A DNA stretch of 64,000 bases from Marinomonas polaris DSM 16579 (GCF_900129155.1 NZ_FQVF01000016.1:62001-126000); one strand, 5' to 3'. Shown: positions 1 through 8,392, counted from the first letter of the stretch. Notes: generated by a model from the letters alone, not told the origin. Made by a program: numbers and translations.

Positions 1-384
1 TTTATTAAGCAAATCACGCGCGACTTCATTCGCCTGTACCACTGACATACCCAACACATGACGTAAACCAAAAGTACAGTTATCTAACACCGTCATATGA
101 GGAAAAAGATTAAAGTGCTGAAACACCATCCCCGTATGACGACGAATTTTCTCGATGTCTTTAACATTGTCACTAATGGTGATATCGCAAATAGTGATGC
201 CTCCTTCGTCGTGTTGCTCTAAATTATTAAGGCAACGAATCAAGGTGGATTTACCTGAACCAGAAGGTCCACAAATCACTATAGTTTCGCCTTTGGCTAC
301 CGCTAAATCGATATCGCGCAGCGCATGATATTTACCGTACCATTTATTAACTTGATCCAGCTTTACTACTGTTTGTTCAGACAT
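1..384 (-). CDS. aapP: Amino-acid ABC transporter ATPase, AapP/GlnQ type (partial, C-terminus outside window)
   Basis: This is the ATP-hydrolysing subunit of the polar amino-acid ABC importer encoded upstream. Only the first 128 residues are in the window; the gene runs off its left end. The translation starts MSEQTVVKLDQVNKWYG, has Walker A GPSGSGKST at residues 39-47 and a Q-loop (VFQHFNLFPHMT, Gln89). This is the pattern of the PAAT-family ATPases (AapP, GlnQ, HisP). The signature motif and Walker B lie outside the window. It follows the AapM-like permease gene by 12 bases on the same strand, so it is the last or a late gene of the aapJQMP operon. The family is certain; the exact amino-acid range is inferred from the permeases. 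Confidence 0.93.
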   Translation of the reverse strand, partial: MSEQTVVKLDQVNKWYGKYHALRDIDLAVAKGETIVICGPSGSGKSTLIRCLNNLEQHDEGGITICDITISDNVKDIEKIRRHTGMVFQHFNLFPHMTVLDNCTFGLRHVLGMSVVQANEVARDLLNK

Positions 385-396
385 AATGCATTCCAA

Positions 397-1515
397 TTAA
401 TGTTTTGTGCGTTTGATACGTCGCTCTAGATGCGCGCCGTACTGTGCAATAGAAAAACAAGCGATAAAGAAAAACGCCGAAATAACGATTGGACCTTCTG
501 CATGAAGACCAAGCCATTCCGCGTTGTGAAAAGTCGCATTAATCGCGCCCATAACTTCTAATAAACCAAGAATCATCACCAAGGTGGTTTCTTTAAATAA
601 ACCAATGAAGTTAGTAATTAGCGCAGGGACTGAATTACGTAATGCTTGCGGCATAACTACATACGCCATAGTTTTCCAGTAGCCACAGCCCATCGCGTAG
701 GACGCTTCAATTTGACCTTTTGGCACTGCTTGGATCGCACCACGAATGATCTCTGCTTTGTACACAGCCGAAACGAAAATCAGCACGAACAAGACTCGGA
801 ACAATACGTCGATAGACACACCGCTTGGTAAGAAAAGCTGCAAAACTAAAGACGCCATGAACAAGAAGGTAATCACAGGTACAGAACGAATAATCTCGAT
901 GTAGCCGGTGCAAGCCCAACGTAAGATAGGCAACTGTGAACGTCGGCCCAAGGCTAAAAGAATGGCCACAGGCAATGATAAACACATGGCAATAATACCC
1001 AAGAAGAAGGTCAGCGTAAGACCACCCAACGCACTGGTTGAAATGTCTTCAAAGATGAAGCCACCTTTTAGCAACAACCAAAGCACTACAGGCAAAACGA
1101 GGATATAAACCACGATCCATTTTTGTGGGATTCGTTGGCTAAACAATAAAGGAAAGGCAAAAAGCCCCACAGCAAATGCCGAGTTCACTCGCCATTGCTC
1201 AGACTCAGGAAAAGGTCCGTAGATGTAATAATCCATGTATTGTCGGATCGGAATCCAACACGCAGCGCCAGGTGTACAATCCGCGCGGCTTGTTCCACTA
1301 AAGGTGGCGGAGAAAAACAGCCAATCTAAAGCTTTTGGCAACAGTAAGCACAAGAGTGCAATAATGGCCAAAGTGACTAAACTGTCTAACCAAGTGTTGA
1401 AAAGGTTACGTTTTATCCACACAACAACTCGGCTAAAGCTTAAAGGAATCGATTTTTTTGCTCTCGCTTCAATCGGCTTACCGGTTATTTTTTCGATGCT
1501 CGCTTGATGATTCAT
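397..1515 (-). CDS. aapM: Amino-acid ABC transporter permease, AapM-like
   Basis: This is an inner-membrane permease of 372 residues, longer than the ~220 of HisM/GlnP because of an N-terminal membrane extension typical of AapM/AapQ. Hydrophobic segments occupy about residues 45-70, 110-155 and 165-365. The cytoplasmic coupling (EAA) loop is visible as EIIRGAIQAVPKGQIEASYA, followed by a conserved PQALRNSVPAL stretch. AapM forms a heterodimeric channel with AapQ for L-glutamate, glutamine, aspartate and other amino acids in Rhizobium. Its start codon lies one base after the stop of the AapQ-like gene, so the two are probably translationally coupled. The hydrophilic loop near residues 75-95 contains two Cys and is probably periplasmic. 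Substrate breadth is inferred from the family. Confidence 0.92.
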   Translation of the reverse strand: MNHQASIEKITGKPIEARAKKSIPLSFSRVVVWIKRNLFNTWLDSLVTLAIIALLCLLLPKALDWLFFSATFSGTSRADCTPGAACWIPIRQYMDYYIYGPFPESEQWRVNSAFAVGLFAFPLLFSQRIPQKWIVVYILVLPVVLWLLLKGGFIFEDISTSALGGLTLTFFLGIIAMCLSLPVAILLALGRRSQLPILRWACTGYIEIIRSVPVITFLFMASLVLQLFLPSGVSIDVLFRVLFVLIFVSAVYKAEIIRGAIQAVPKGQIEASYAMGCGYWKTMAYVVMPQALRNSVPALITNFIGLFKETTLVMILGLLEVMGAINATFHNAEWLGLHAEGPIVISAFFFIACFSIAQYGAHLERRIKRTKH

Positions 1516-1516
1516 C

Positions 1517-2656
1517 TTATCGTCCTTTCAACTGCATAGCTTTGTTGAAACGTCCCATAATGGCCGCCAGTATCAGGTTCAAAACCCCATAACTCACCAT
1601 CACGATCACGATGCACTCAATGGCTTGGCCTGTAATGTTTAAACTACTGCCCCCCATGGTGCCCATAATGTCCATAAAGCCAACCACCGAACCCAATGCA
1701 GCGGCTTTTAATACGTTGATATAAATAGACGTCATTGGTGGAATAATAGAATGCAGTGCTTGTGGAATAATCACCTTATTCATCACCACATTATGTTTAA
1801 CGCCAAGCGCTAAACCGGCTTCCATTTGCCCTTTTGAAATAGCCAAAATACTGCCTCGAATGACTTCTGAACCATGCGCCGCAGAGTAAGTGCTCACTGC
1901 GATGATAAGCATTATAAATTCAGGAGGAAGCGTCCAACCATGTTTGAAGTTAAAGCCAACTAATTTAGGTGAAGTAAAGCTAAAAACGGGCGTAAATACG
2001 AGGCTTGCCAACACCACCAAAACGACGGTCATCAGCAGCACAAAGACAATACGTCGTCCAGTTGTAGAGACTCTTTTTTTGACCCAAAAGCACAATACAA
2101 TCCATAACACAGCAAAGACTAAAGATGCCAGCAGACCGTAATTCCATTCAACGCTAGGAATGGATAAACCGCGATTTGAAAGAAACGACACATCACCAAA
2201 ATTAAACGCCTGACGCACACTCGGCAGCATCAACGACAAGGTATACCAAACTGAAATATGTACCAGAATAGGTACGTTACGAACATATTCAACAAGGCAA
2301 AGAGACACTTTAGACAATAAGAAATTCTGCGACAAACGCATAATCGCCAAACACAAAGCCAGCACAGTCGTTAGCAAGATAGCCACAACGGCAAACGCAA
2401 CCGTATTGACCATACCCGCTGCCCACGCCATTAAATGCGTAGAGGTTTTTGGATCATAGTGAATCAAGCTATAGCTAATATCGTAGCCAGCACGCTGAAA
2501 GAGAAAATCAAAGCCGCTAGTCAAACCCGCATCGCGCATATTGGTCGCAGCATTTAGGGCAAGATAGGTAATCCCAAAACAAATGACTGCAAAAAATACG
2601 AGCTGTATCAGAGTGTCTCGAACTTTTCGGTTATATAAAAAAGAATGCATAAACAA
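1517..2656 (-). CDS. aapQ: Amino-acid ABC transporter permease, AapQ-like
   Basis: This is the second permease of the AapJQMP-type general L-amino-acid importer, 379 residues. A membrane segment near residues 15-33 is followed by a long periplasmic stretch and a C-terminal HisM-like permease domain with the EAA-loop pattern EVIRGSILAISKGQMEAGLA and PQALHSIIPP. The length and the large insertion between the first and later membrane segments match AapQ, not GlnP or HisQ. It lies between the binding-protein gene, 91 bases upstream with an intercistronic hairpin, and the AapM gene, one base downstream. Assignment as Q versus M rests on gene order and the N-terminal region. Confidence 0.92.
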   Translation of the reverse strand: MFMHSFLYNRKVRDTLIQLVFFAVICFGITYLALNAATNMRDAGLTSGFDFLFQRAGYDISYSLIHYDPKTSTHLMAWAAGMVNTVAFAVVAILLTTVLALCLAIMRLSQNFLLSKVSLCLVEYVRNVPILVHISVWYTLSLMLPSVRQAFNFGDVSFLSNRGLSIPSVEWNYGLLASLVFAVLWIVLCFWVKKRVSTTGRRIVFVLLMTVVLVVLASLVFTPVFSFTSPKLVGFNFKHGWTLPPEFIMLIIAVSTYSAAHGSEVIRGSILAISKGQMEAGLALGVKHNVVMNKVIIPQALHSIIPPMTSIYINVLKAAALGSVVGFMDIMGTMGGSSLNITGQAIECIVIVMVSYGVLNLILAAIMGRFNKAMQLKGR

Positions 2657-2705
2657 CTGCCATAGATGGTGCTTACAAGTGGAGCTTTAAAACGCTAATG
2701 ACAAT

Positions 2706-2737
2706 GAAAAGCCAGCTTACCTAAGGGCAAACTGGCT
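2706..2737 (-). terminator. Intercistronic hairpin after the aapJ-like gene
   Basis: On the minus strand a 6-bp stem (AGCCAG/CTGGCT) continues through a T/G step into TTGCC/GGTAA with a 4-nt loop, followed by a short TTTTC. It sits in the 91-base gap between the binding-protein and first permease genes. Such weak terminators or mRNA-protecting hairpins commonly raise binding-protein expression over the membrane subunits. It is read from sequence only. Confidence 0.55.
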
Positions 2738-2747
2738 AAGATTATGA

Positions 2748-3767
2748 TTAACGGAACGGGTAGGCGTATAATAGACCGCCTTTGGTATAAAGGTTATTTA
2801 AGCCGCGATCAAACTTAAGCGCGGAATCCTTACCTAAGTTACGGTCAAAGATTTCGCCGTAGTTACCTACTGCTTTAATGGCGTTGTAAGCCCATTTATC
2901 ATCCAAGCCAAAGTTCTTACCTAAACTACCTTCAGTGCCAAGTAAGCGCATAACATCAGGTTTTGTGCTTTTTAGTTTTTCATCGACATTACTTTGAGTA
3001 ATGCCCTGCTCTTCTGCTTCAATCAATGCCATCGCCGTCCAAGTGACAACTTGACGCCATTCATCATTGCCTTGTTTGACATAAGCACCAAGTGGCTCTT
3101 TAGAAATACGCTCAGGTAAAATGACGTTTGCTGATGGATCTGGCATACCTTGGCGATCAGCCGCCAGTGCAGAAGCATCATTGGTCACTGCATCACAACG
3201 ATTCGCTAGATAAGCAGCTGTAGATTCTGCGCTACCCTCTACGATGAGTGCTTTATAACTTAAACCACGCGACTCAAAGTAGTCATTAATGTTTTTCTCG
3301 CTCGTCGTACCTGGGTAAGTACAAATAGTCGCGCCGTCTAATTCTTCAATCGAGTTCACACCCAATTCTTTTTTAACCATCAAGGCTTGGCCGTCATAGA
3401 ACCAAGGTGTAGTGACATCAACACCATTCAAGCCATCACGCGTTGCGGTGAAAGTGGTAGAACGCGCTAACATATCAATTTCATCCGTCACTAAAGCCGT
3501 CAAACGGTTACGCGAGTTCATTGTAATGAACTCAACTTTAGAGGCGTCGCCAAATACAGCTGCAGCAACAGCTTTACAAAGCTCAACATCCAATCCAGTC
3601 CAATTACCTTTTGTATCAGGCGTTGAAAAACCCGCTTTACCAGGATGGATACCGCACTTCATAACACCACGTGCTTTTACTTCTTCTAGCTTGTCCGCTG
3701 CGTAAACAGAAGCACTAGCGGATAAAACCCCAGCACCAATGATCGCAGTCGCAATTAGTTTTTTCAT
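2748..3767 (-). CDS. aapJ: Periplasmic amino-acid-binding protein, AapJ-like
   Basis: This is the solute-binding protein of the adjacent amino-acid ABC importer, 339 residues. An N-terminal signal peptide (MKKLIATAIIGAGVLSASASVYA, cleavage near residue 23) leads to a family-3 binding fold. Recognisable stretches are RGVMKCGIHPGKAGFSTPD at the mature N-terminus, GLDVELCKAVAAAVFGD and the domain-crossover region TICTYPGTTSEKNINDYF. Length and motifs match AapJ/BztA, which bind Glu, Gln, Asp, Asn and other L-amino acids. It is the first gene of the operon. Its upstream region carries two copies of a TGGATACATA word 32 bp apart, which also occurs before iadA, suggesting control by the neighbouring GntR-type regulator. 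Confidence 0.94.
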   Translation of the reverse strand: MKKLIATAIIGAGVLSASASVYAADKLEEVKARGVMKCGIHPGKAGFSTPDTKGNWTGLDVELCKAVAAAVFGDASKVEFITMNSRNRLTALVTDEIDMLARSTTFTATRDGLNGVDVTTPWFYDGQALMVKKELGVNSIEELDGATICTYPGTTSEKNINDYFESRGLSYKALIVEGSAESTAAYLANRCDAVTNDASALAADRQGMPDPSANVILPERISKEPLGAYVKQGNDEWRQVVTWTAMALIEAEEQGITQSNVDEKLKSTKPDVMRLLGTEGSLGKNFGLDDKWAYNAIKAVGNYGEIFDRNLGKDSALKFDRGLNNLYTKGGLLYAYPFR

Positions 3768-3814
3768 TGTTGTAATCCTATATTGAGTTCCGATGTGACA
3801 AACAAAGAATACTT

Positions 3815-3856
3815 TGGATACATATTAATAGTCAATAATGAATAAATGGATACATA
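3815..3856 (-). promoter_or_regulatory. Twin candidate GntR operator words upstream of aapJ
   Basis: The decamer TGGATACATA occurs at 3815-3824 and again at 3847-3856, 32 bp (about three helical turns) apart in the same orientation. Read along the aapJ transcript each is TATGTATCCA. Nine of the ten bases recur, in the same orientation relative to transcription, directly in front of iadA. FCD-type GntR regulators often bind short T-G-T-A-rich words. Assignment to the regulator at 4039-4710 is inferred from position. Confidence 0.5.
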
Positions 3857-4038
3857 AATTCAAGTTAATTACAAAATTTAGAACACACTTTACTCAAAAT
3901 AAGATAAGGCTAAACCCAAATAAGGAGTATAGGCACAAGAAGTTTGGTAGATGCATAACAATGCCTTCCTAAAGAAAATCCCTAAGAAGACTATTGAAAA
4001 GGCCATTGAGAAAATACATGCAGTTGATACTGGAAGGT

Positions 4039-4710
4039 TTAAAGTGAAGCGGTTTGACGACGTTTTAATTGCTGTGATTTTAACTGTTCGGCCAGTGCAT
4101 AAGCACTCATCATGATATGACTTTCCAGCGCGTAACAAGCACCTTCTATGTCTTGGCGTTCACATCGATCTATCAATTCATCGTGTTCGCGCAATGAGCG
4201 CGGCGTATTACGGTGACTCAAAATAAAAGACTTTAAGCGCGCATAATGGCGATGATGCAGGTCTTTGATCACATTTTGCATCAAAGGACGATTGGCTGGT
4301 TTATATAAGATTTCATGAAATAGATAGTTCAATGGCGTCCACTCTTCTGGCGCGCATTTTTTCAGACTTTCATTGAGTTCACGAGCTTTTGCAATATCTT
4401 CAGCGCCCATTAAAGGAATCGATAATTCTAGCAATTTCACTTCAATTAAAGCTCTAAGCTCACACTTTTCAAGAAAGCTTTCCGGGGAAATTGTTGTAAC
4501 CGTTGCCCTGCCTGTGTCACGAATCTCAACCAGCTCTTCTCCTGCTAGTATCTGCAAAGCTTCACGCACTGGCGTGCGGCTTACTTGATAGGTGCTGGCA
4601 ATATCCACTTGCGAAAGCGCCATTCCTTCAGGATAAGTACCATCCAAGATCTTAGCTCGTATGTCTTCCGTAACCGACAGTACTGCTTTTTGTTTGTTAT
4701 TTTCGCTCAT
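4039..4710 (-). CDS. GntR-family transcriptional regulator with FCD ligand domain
   Basis: This DNA-binding regulator of 223 residues has an N-terminal winged helix-turn-helix at about residues 10-75 (IRAKILDGTYPEGMALS, YQVSRTPVREALQIL). An all-helical FCD effector domain follows (CELRALIEVKLLELS, ...EHDELIDRCERQDIEGACYAL). FCD members usually sense small carboxylic or amino-acid ligands, with His/Asp metal ligands in the C-terminal bundle. It lies between the aap transporter operon (same strand, downstream) and iadA (divergent). The repeated TGGATACATA/ATGTATCCA words before both aapJ and iadA make it the likely local regulator. The start has a plausible AGG-containing ribosome site. The ligand is unknown; an amino acid or isoaspartyl product is plausible. 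Confidence 0.9.
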   Translation of the reverse strand: MSENNKQKAVLSVTEDIRAKILDGTYPEGMALSQVDIASTYQVSRTPVREALQILAGEELVEIRDTGRATVTTISPESFLEKCELRALIEVKLLELSIPLMGAEDIAKARELNESLKKCAPEEWTPLNYLFHEILYKPANRPLMQNVIKDLHHRHYARLKSFILSHRNTPRSLREHDELIDRCERQDIEGACYALESHIMMSAYALAEQLKSQQLKRRQTASL

Positions 4711-4872
4711 GAAAGCCTATCTAATTGAGTTTAATGAGGTTTCTAAATAAAACCGCATAAAATATGAACAAGATTTTAACATAGAGTCGTCATATCTGCG
4801 ACTGTAGACAATAGAAATACAGACGATAGAAACTTGATTAATGTATTCATTTAATATAAAAATACCAACAAA

Positions 4873-4881
4873 ATGTATCCA
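4873..4881 (+). promoter_or_regulatory. Third candidate GntR operator word, at the iadA start
   Basis: ATGTATCCA ends three bases before the first candidate iadA start codon (4884). It matches nine of ten bases of the twin words before aapJ, in the same orientation relative to transcription. It would overlap the translation-initiation region, so it would act either on a short-leader transcript or as a roadblock. No strong Shine-Dalgarno sequence is visible here. Confidence 0.4.
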
Positions 4882-4883
4882 TT

Positions 4884-6065
4884 ATGGTTTTATATATGTT
4901 CACTCTCGTCAAAAATGCAAATGTGTATGCACCAGAAGCACTTGGTATCAAAGATATTTTGATCGCTGCGGGCAAAATTTTAAAGATAGAAAGCAAAATT
5001 GATATCACAGGCATCGCTGATATCAATATTATTGATGCACAAGGACAAACTCTCATCCCTGGTTTTGTCGATGGTCATGTGCACTTGATTGGTGGCGGTG
5101 GTGAAGGCGGCTATCACACCCGTACACCTGAAGTATTACTTAGTCATTTAACACGAGCAGGCATTACCACTGTTGTTGGTTTGTTAGGAACAGACAGCGC
5201 AACACGCCACAATGAAAGCCTGTACGCTAAAGCAAAAGCCCTGACTACCGAAGGTGTAAGCGCCTATATGTTTACTGGCGGCTACAAGGTTCCAACCGAA
5301 ACAATTACTCAATCAATTCAGCGAGATATTGTCTTTATCGACCGAGTCATTGGCTTAAAAACCGCCCTTTCCGACCATCGCTCTTCACAACCAACAATCG
5401 AAGAACTATCTCGCATGGCTTCAGAAGCCCGTGTTGCAGGCCTTATTTCTGGAAAGTGTGGACGCGTTGTCGTACATCTTGGTAATTCCCAGAAAGGCTT
5501 TGGCCCGCTGTTTGAGGTAGTAGAACAATCCGACATTCCGGTTTCTCAGTTCATTCCGACTCACGTCAATCGTACCGAATTACTGGCAGATCAAGGTATG
5601 GAATGGTTGAAGCAAGGAGGCTTTGTTGATTTGACCGCTGGTATCAACCCAGACAAAGGTGCGACAGGCAGCGTTAAAGCATCCACGTTCCTCACTCGCT
5701 GCAAAGCACAAAACATTGATACTAGCCGAGTTTGTATTAGCTCTGATGGCAATGGCTCTGTGCCAATATTCAATGAAAAACGCGAGCTTATTGGTCTAAA
5801 AGTAGCGGGATTTGGCTCTTTACTCTATCAGCTAAAAGAAATGATTCAGGTCGAAAATATGTCGATCACTGAAGCGGTTATTCCTTTCACTCAAGCACCG
5901 GCTCAATGCCTCGGGTTAGCCAGTGAAAAAGGGGAAGTATCGTTAGGAAAGGACGCTGACTTTTTGATCCTTGATGAAAACCTCGACATACAACACACCT
6001 TTGCTAAAGGCGTTTGTCACGTAAGAGACGGGATAGCTCAAATCAAAGGCACGTTTGAAGACTAA
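4884..6065 (+). CDS. iadA: Isoaspartyl (beta-aspartyl) dipeptidase, zinc metallopeptidase
   Basis: It hydrolyses beta-aspartyl dipeptides, products of damaged-protein turnover, releasing aspartate. The 393-residue protein has the amidohydrolase fold with the ligands known for E. coli IadA in matching places: HVH (His65, His67), the lysine expected to be carboxylated in IGLKTALSDHRS (Lys159), His198, His227 and the catalytic Asp288 in SSDGNGS. The GGGGEGGYHTRTPEV loop is characteristic of IadA. Two start codons are possible (4884 and 4896) and neither has a strong ribosome site; the first keeps a short N-terminal extension like that of E. coli. It is divergent from the GntR regulator and probably co-regulated with the amino-acid transporter. 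Confidence 0.95.
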   Translation: MVLYMFTLVKNANVYAPEALGIKDILIAAGKILKIESKIDITGIADINIIDAQGQTLIPGFVDGHVHLIGGGGEGGYHTRTPEVLLSHLTRAGITTVVGLLGTDSATRHNESLYAKAKALTTEGVSAYMFTGGYKVPTETITQSIQRDIVFIDRVIGLKTALSDHRSSQPTIEELSRMASEARVAGLISGKCGRVVVHLGNSQKGFGPLFEVVEQSDIPVSQFIPTHVNRTELLADQGMEWLKQGGFVDLTAGINPDKGATGSVKASTFLTRCKAQNIDTSRVCISSDGNGSVPIFNEKRELIGLKVAGFGSLLYQLKEMIQVENMSITEAVIPFTQAPAQCLGLASEKGEVSLGKDADFLILDENLDIQHTFAKGVCHVRDGIAQIKGTFED

Positions 6066-6078
6066 GAATTCCTCAAGA

Positions 6079-6114
6079 ATAACCCCTTCCAATAGCATTA
6101 TCGGGAGGGGTTAT
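6079..6114. terminator. Inverted repeat between convergent iadA and the DUF305 gene
   Basis: A 12-bp stem (ATAACCCCTTCC paired with GGGAGGGGTTAT, one G-T pair) encloses a 12-base loop, 13 bases after the iadA stop. It lacks a clear T-run on either strand. Its place between convergent genes favours a shared terminator. Confidence 0.45.
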
Positions 6115-6141
6115 GGGAGTGATTATTTATCAAGGAGGCGC

Positions 6142-6777
6142 TTAGTACTGCTGCATGAAGGCGATTTCGCGGTTTTGGTCGTTAATAACCGCTTTGGCCA
6201 TCTTTATTAGCGCTGGGTCACGGCTAAACTCTAGAAGTACTTTTGCCATGGCAACAGCCGCTTCATGGTGTGGGATCATGCCCGCTACAAAGTCACGATT
6301 CACATCACCACTTGCTGATAATTGATTCATATCCAACATCATTTTTGCATTAATAGCAGCATACGCTGCTTTAATTTTCTCAGCGTCAGCGGATGGTCTC
6401 GCTTTCCCATGGCTTGCAAGCCAATCTCGCATAAATGCAATCTCGCTCGATTGCGCCGCCACAATATTAACCGCCAAAGGTTTTAACTTGTCAGAAATTT
6501 GCGCTGATGCAAGCAACTGCGTCGCCATGTCAATCGCACCTTGGTGATGAGGAATCATGCCGACTACAAAGTCGTAATCAACATCACCGGTCAGTTCCGT
6601 TGAATGCATATCCATCATCATTTGCTGGTTGCCTTGCATAAACTGAGAAGCATGCTCCGAATGATCCATTTGATGATGGTCCATATCGTCCGTTGATGAC
6701 GAAGCAGTACAGCCAGCAATCGCCAAACTCATAGTTAGCATCGCTGCAGCAGAAAAATATTTTTTAAAAAGTGTCAT
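6142..6777 (-). CDS. DUF305-family lipoprotein with two DUF305 repeats
   Basis: This is a 211-residue exported protein. Its N-terminus carries a lipoprotein signal ending LAIAGC (Cys about residue 23), so it is probably membrane-anchored. A His/Met/Asp-rich linker follows (DDMDHHQMDHSEHASQFMQG). Two repeats come next, each with a Phe-Val-x-Gly-Met-Ile-Pro-His-His motif: GMIPHHQGAIDMA (about residues 72-84) and GMIPHHEAAVAMA (about 167-179). DUF305 proteins are ferritin-like helical proteins often found with copper or other metal-resistance genes, but their reaction is not established. The gene upstream encodes another His/Met/Ser-rich membrane protein, so a metal-handling pair is plausible but inferred. 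Confidence 0.88.
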   Translation of the reverse strand: MTLFKKYFSAAAMLTMSLAIAGCTASSSTDDMDHHQMDHSEHASQFMQGNQQMMMDMHSTELTGDVDYDFVVGMIPHHQGAIDMATQLLASAQISDKLKPLAVNIVAAQSSEIAFMRDWLASHGKARPSADAEKIKAAYAAINAKMMLDMNQLSASGDVNRDFVAGMIPHHEAAVAMAKVLLEFSRDPALIKMAKAVINDQNREIAFMQQY

Positions 6778-6882
6778 GGTTTTATCTCACGTTATTGAGT
6801 ATTTACAAACAGCTCAGACGTTATTCAGCATTATGAATAGCGCTAAGACCATCAGTGATATTAGATGCTGTTAAATAGACAG

Positions 6883-7284
6883 CTAATTCGCAATTAACGG
6901 AGATAAACGGGGAGGAGGAGTGACAAGTTCTAGGAAATTATGTCGCCATTTTTCAATTAACGACAAAGCTGGCCAATAAATAACTGCAATGGCCAAGAGT
7001 AACAACAGAGGAGGCAAAACAGCCAACGCGCAATGATCAACACAATCAGAGTAACTCATATTTTTAGCATGATCATGCGAAGCAGAAGCAAGGTGCATAT
7101 CAGACATTGACGACTGAGATAATGACAACTGAGACATTGACGCAATGTTCTGATGCGCCGCGTGCGAAGAATTCATATAGGACAAAGATGCATAGGACGT
7201 CGCCTGTGTCGAAGCGGATAAAAACAGCCACAACCCAGACAAACAATACATCATAATCCAAACGATTCGCGGCACACTCAACAC
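6883..7284 (-). CDS. Hypothetical His/Met/Ser-rich membrane protein
   Basis: The family is not recognised. The 133-residue protein has an N-terminal hydrophobic signal-like segment (about residues 8-28). A Ser/Met/His-rich central part with HAAHQN, SMSDMHLASASHDHAKNM and a CVDHC motif follows, then a second membrane segment (LAVLPPLLLLLAIAVIYW) and a short Pro-rich tail. This layout resembles small DUF2946/CopL-like proteins of copper-responsive loci, but the match is only in character. The start is GTG, with AGG about 9 bases upstream. It lies 105 bases upstream of the DUF305 lipoprotein gene on the same strand and probably shares its operon. Confidence 0.6.
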   Translation of the reverse strand: MLSVPRIVWIMMYCLSGLWLFLSASTQATSYASLSYMNSSHAAHQNIASMSQLSLSQSSMSDMHLASASHDHAKNMSYSDCVDHCALAVLPPLLLLLAIAVIYWPALSLIEKWRHNFLELVTPPPRLSPLIAN

Positions 7285-7358
7285 ATCATTATACCTATCA
7301 AAAACATCTAAGCAGCATACTCCTCAAATTCGAAATCGACAAACATCACTAAGGTGAA

Positions 7359-7583
7359 TTACTCCCCTTGAACACGACTCTTTTTGACGGCCTCTACTTT
7401 TAAAAAAGCACTCAACTCTTTGATCAAGGTGAATAGATTACCTTTGCCAACTTCCGCTTCGAAGCTGTCTTGCATGATGCCAAGGTCTTTGCGTAAATCA
7501 TGAGATAGCGCACTGAGTTTTCTGCGCGTTTTGTAGCGCTCAAAACAACTAGAAAAATGCTTAAGTAACGCAATAATGATCAT
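7359..7583 (-). CDS. Small DUF1127-like protein
   Basis: This is a 74-residue protein. The frame is open from a TTG at 7649, but the ATG at 7583 is preceded by GAGG at 7 bases and gives the better N-terminus. A short hydrophobic start (MIIIALLKHF) is followed by ERYKTRRKLSALSHDLRKDLGIMQDSFEAEV. This resembles the DUF1127 core (R-R-x-L..L-x-x-D-L-G-I), here followed by an extra C-terminal helix. DUF1127 proteins are small arginine-rich regulatory or RNA-associated proteins in proteobacteria. This member is divergent, so the assignment is moderate. Confidence 0.55.
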   Translation of the reverse strand: MIIIALLKHFSSCFERYKTRRKLSALSHDLRKDLGIMQDSFEAEVGKGNLFTLIKELSAFLKVEAVKKSRVQGE

Positions 7584-7669
7584 ATCAACCTCGTTTGCCG
7601 AATTAGATGTATGTGAGCGAACAATACTAAGCGCATTAATAGCAATCAAACAGACGCAGACAGATCATT

Positions 7670-7731
7670 AAAAAGGCACACAGAAAACAATACAGGCGAT
7701 CTGTATGGTAATTTCTTAGATATTCTGTGTG
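7670..7731 (-). terminator. Nested hairpin after the LysE-family gene
   Basis: A perfect 9-bp outer repeat (CACACAGAA 7677-7685 / TTCTGTGTG 7723-7731) encloses an inner ATACAG/CTGTAT hairpin. On the minus strand the outer arm is followed two bases later by five T, just past the stop of the LysE-like gene at 7734. Confidence 0.5.
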
Positions 7732-7733
7732 TT

Positions 7734-8318
7734 TTACGGATTAACAATAAATCGATAGGCAACATAGAATAGCAACAGCGCCATAATACGGTTAACCCAT
7801 GCCATTATCTTGGGGTTCATCGCGGCTTTTTTAAGACAGGAACCGGCTACTAAATAAACGCTCGGCGCCCCGCAAGCCATTACAGCCAGCCCAAATGACC
7901 ATACAGCGATTTGCCAGCTATTTATGTGCTCTCGAGGAAATTGCACAGTGACAATAGGCACGATTGCGACTAAAGCTTTAGGATTACAAAGCTGTAATAT
8001 CAGCCCTGTTTTAAAACTCACCTCTGTATTTTTAGCCTTCATCGTTGCAGACTGAAAGCTCGCTTGCAGGATTTTCCCACCAAGATAGGCGATATAAATT
8101 CCTCCCAATATGGCAATAAGCGATTGGTATTCTTTGGGAATGATTTCGCCACCTACATAGCCAATAAGTAAGAACAAGATCAACATGGCAAGCCCTACGC
8201 CCACACAATACAGAAAAGCGCGCCAACCCTGACCGTTTACACCAGCAAAAAGCGCCAGCATATTCGCAGGGCCAGGACTGTACATAACACCAAAGGCGTA
8301 GATGAGTATTTCGAGCAT
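7734..8318 (-). CDS. LysE/RhtB-family amino-acid exporter
   Basis: This is an inner-membrane exporter of 194 residues with about six hydrophobic segments. It has the family N-terminal signature GVMYSPGPANMLAL (residues 10-23) and the GLILQLCNPKALVA motif in the middle. LysE/RhtB proteins export amino acids or derivatives using the proton gradient. The ATG at 8318 has GAGG 7 bases upstream. The AraC-type regulator gene lies 74 bases upstream on the same strand, a frequent pairing. The substrate cannot be predicted from sequence. Confidence 0.9.
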   Translation of the reverse strand: MLEILIYAFGVMYSPGPANMLALFAGVNGQGWRAFLYCVGVGLAMLILFLLIGYVGGEIIPKEYQSLIAILGGIYIAYLGGKILQASFQSATMKAKNTEVSFKTGLILQLCNPKALVAIVPIVTVQFPREHINSWQIAVWSFGLAVMACGAPSVYLVAGSCLKKAAMNPKIMAWVNRIMALLLFYVAYRFIVNP

Positions 8319-8392
8319 AGGAATCCCTCAAATGGATATTTGATTAAAAGAAGTAATAGTAAAAAGAGTTAAATATAGAGCGAGTGTTGCTG

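Noticed and set aside
3890..4138. 82-codon frame overlapping the end of the GntR gene
   Set aside because: It overlaps a clearly supported gene in another frame and has no family features or ribosome site.
7359..7649. Longer form of the DUF1127-like protein starting at a TTG
   Set aside because: The TTG has no ribosome site, whereas the internal ATG at 7583 has GAGG at 7 bases.
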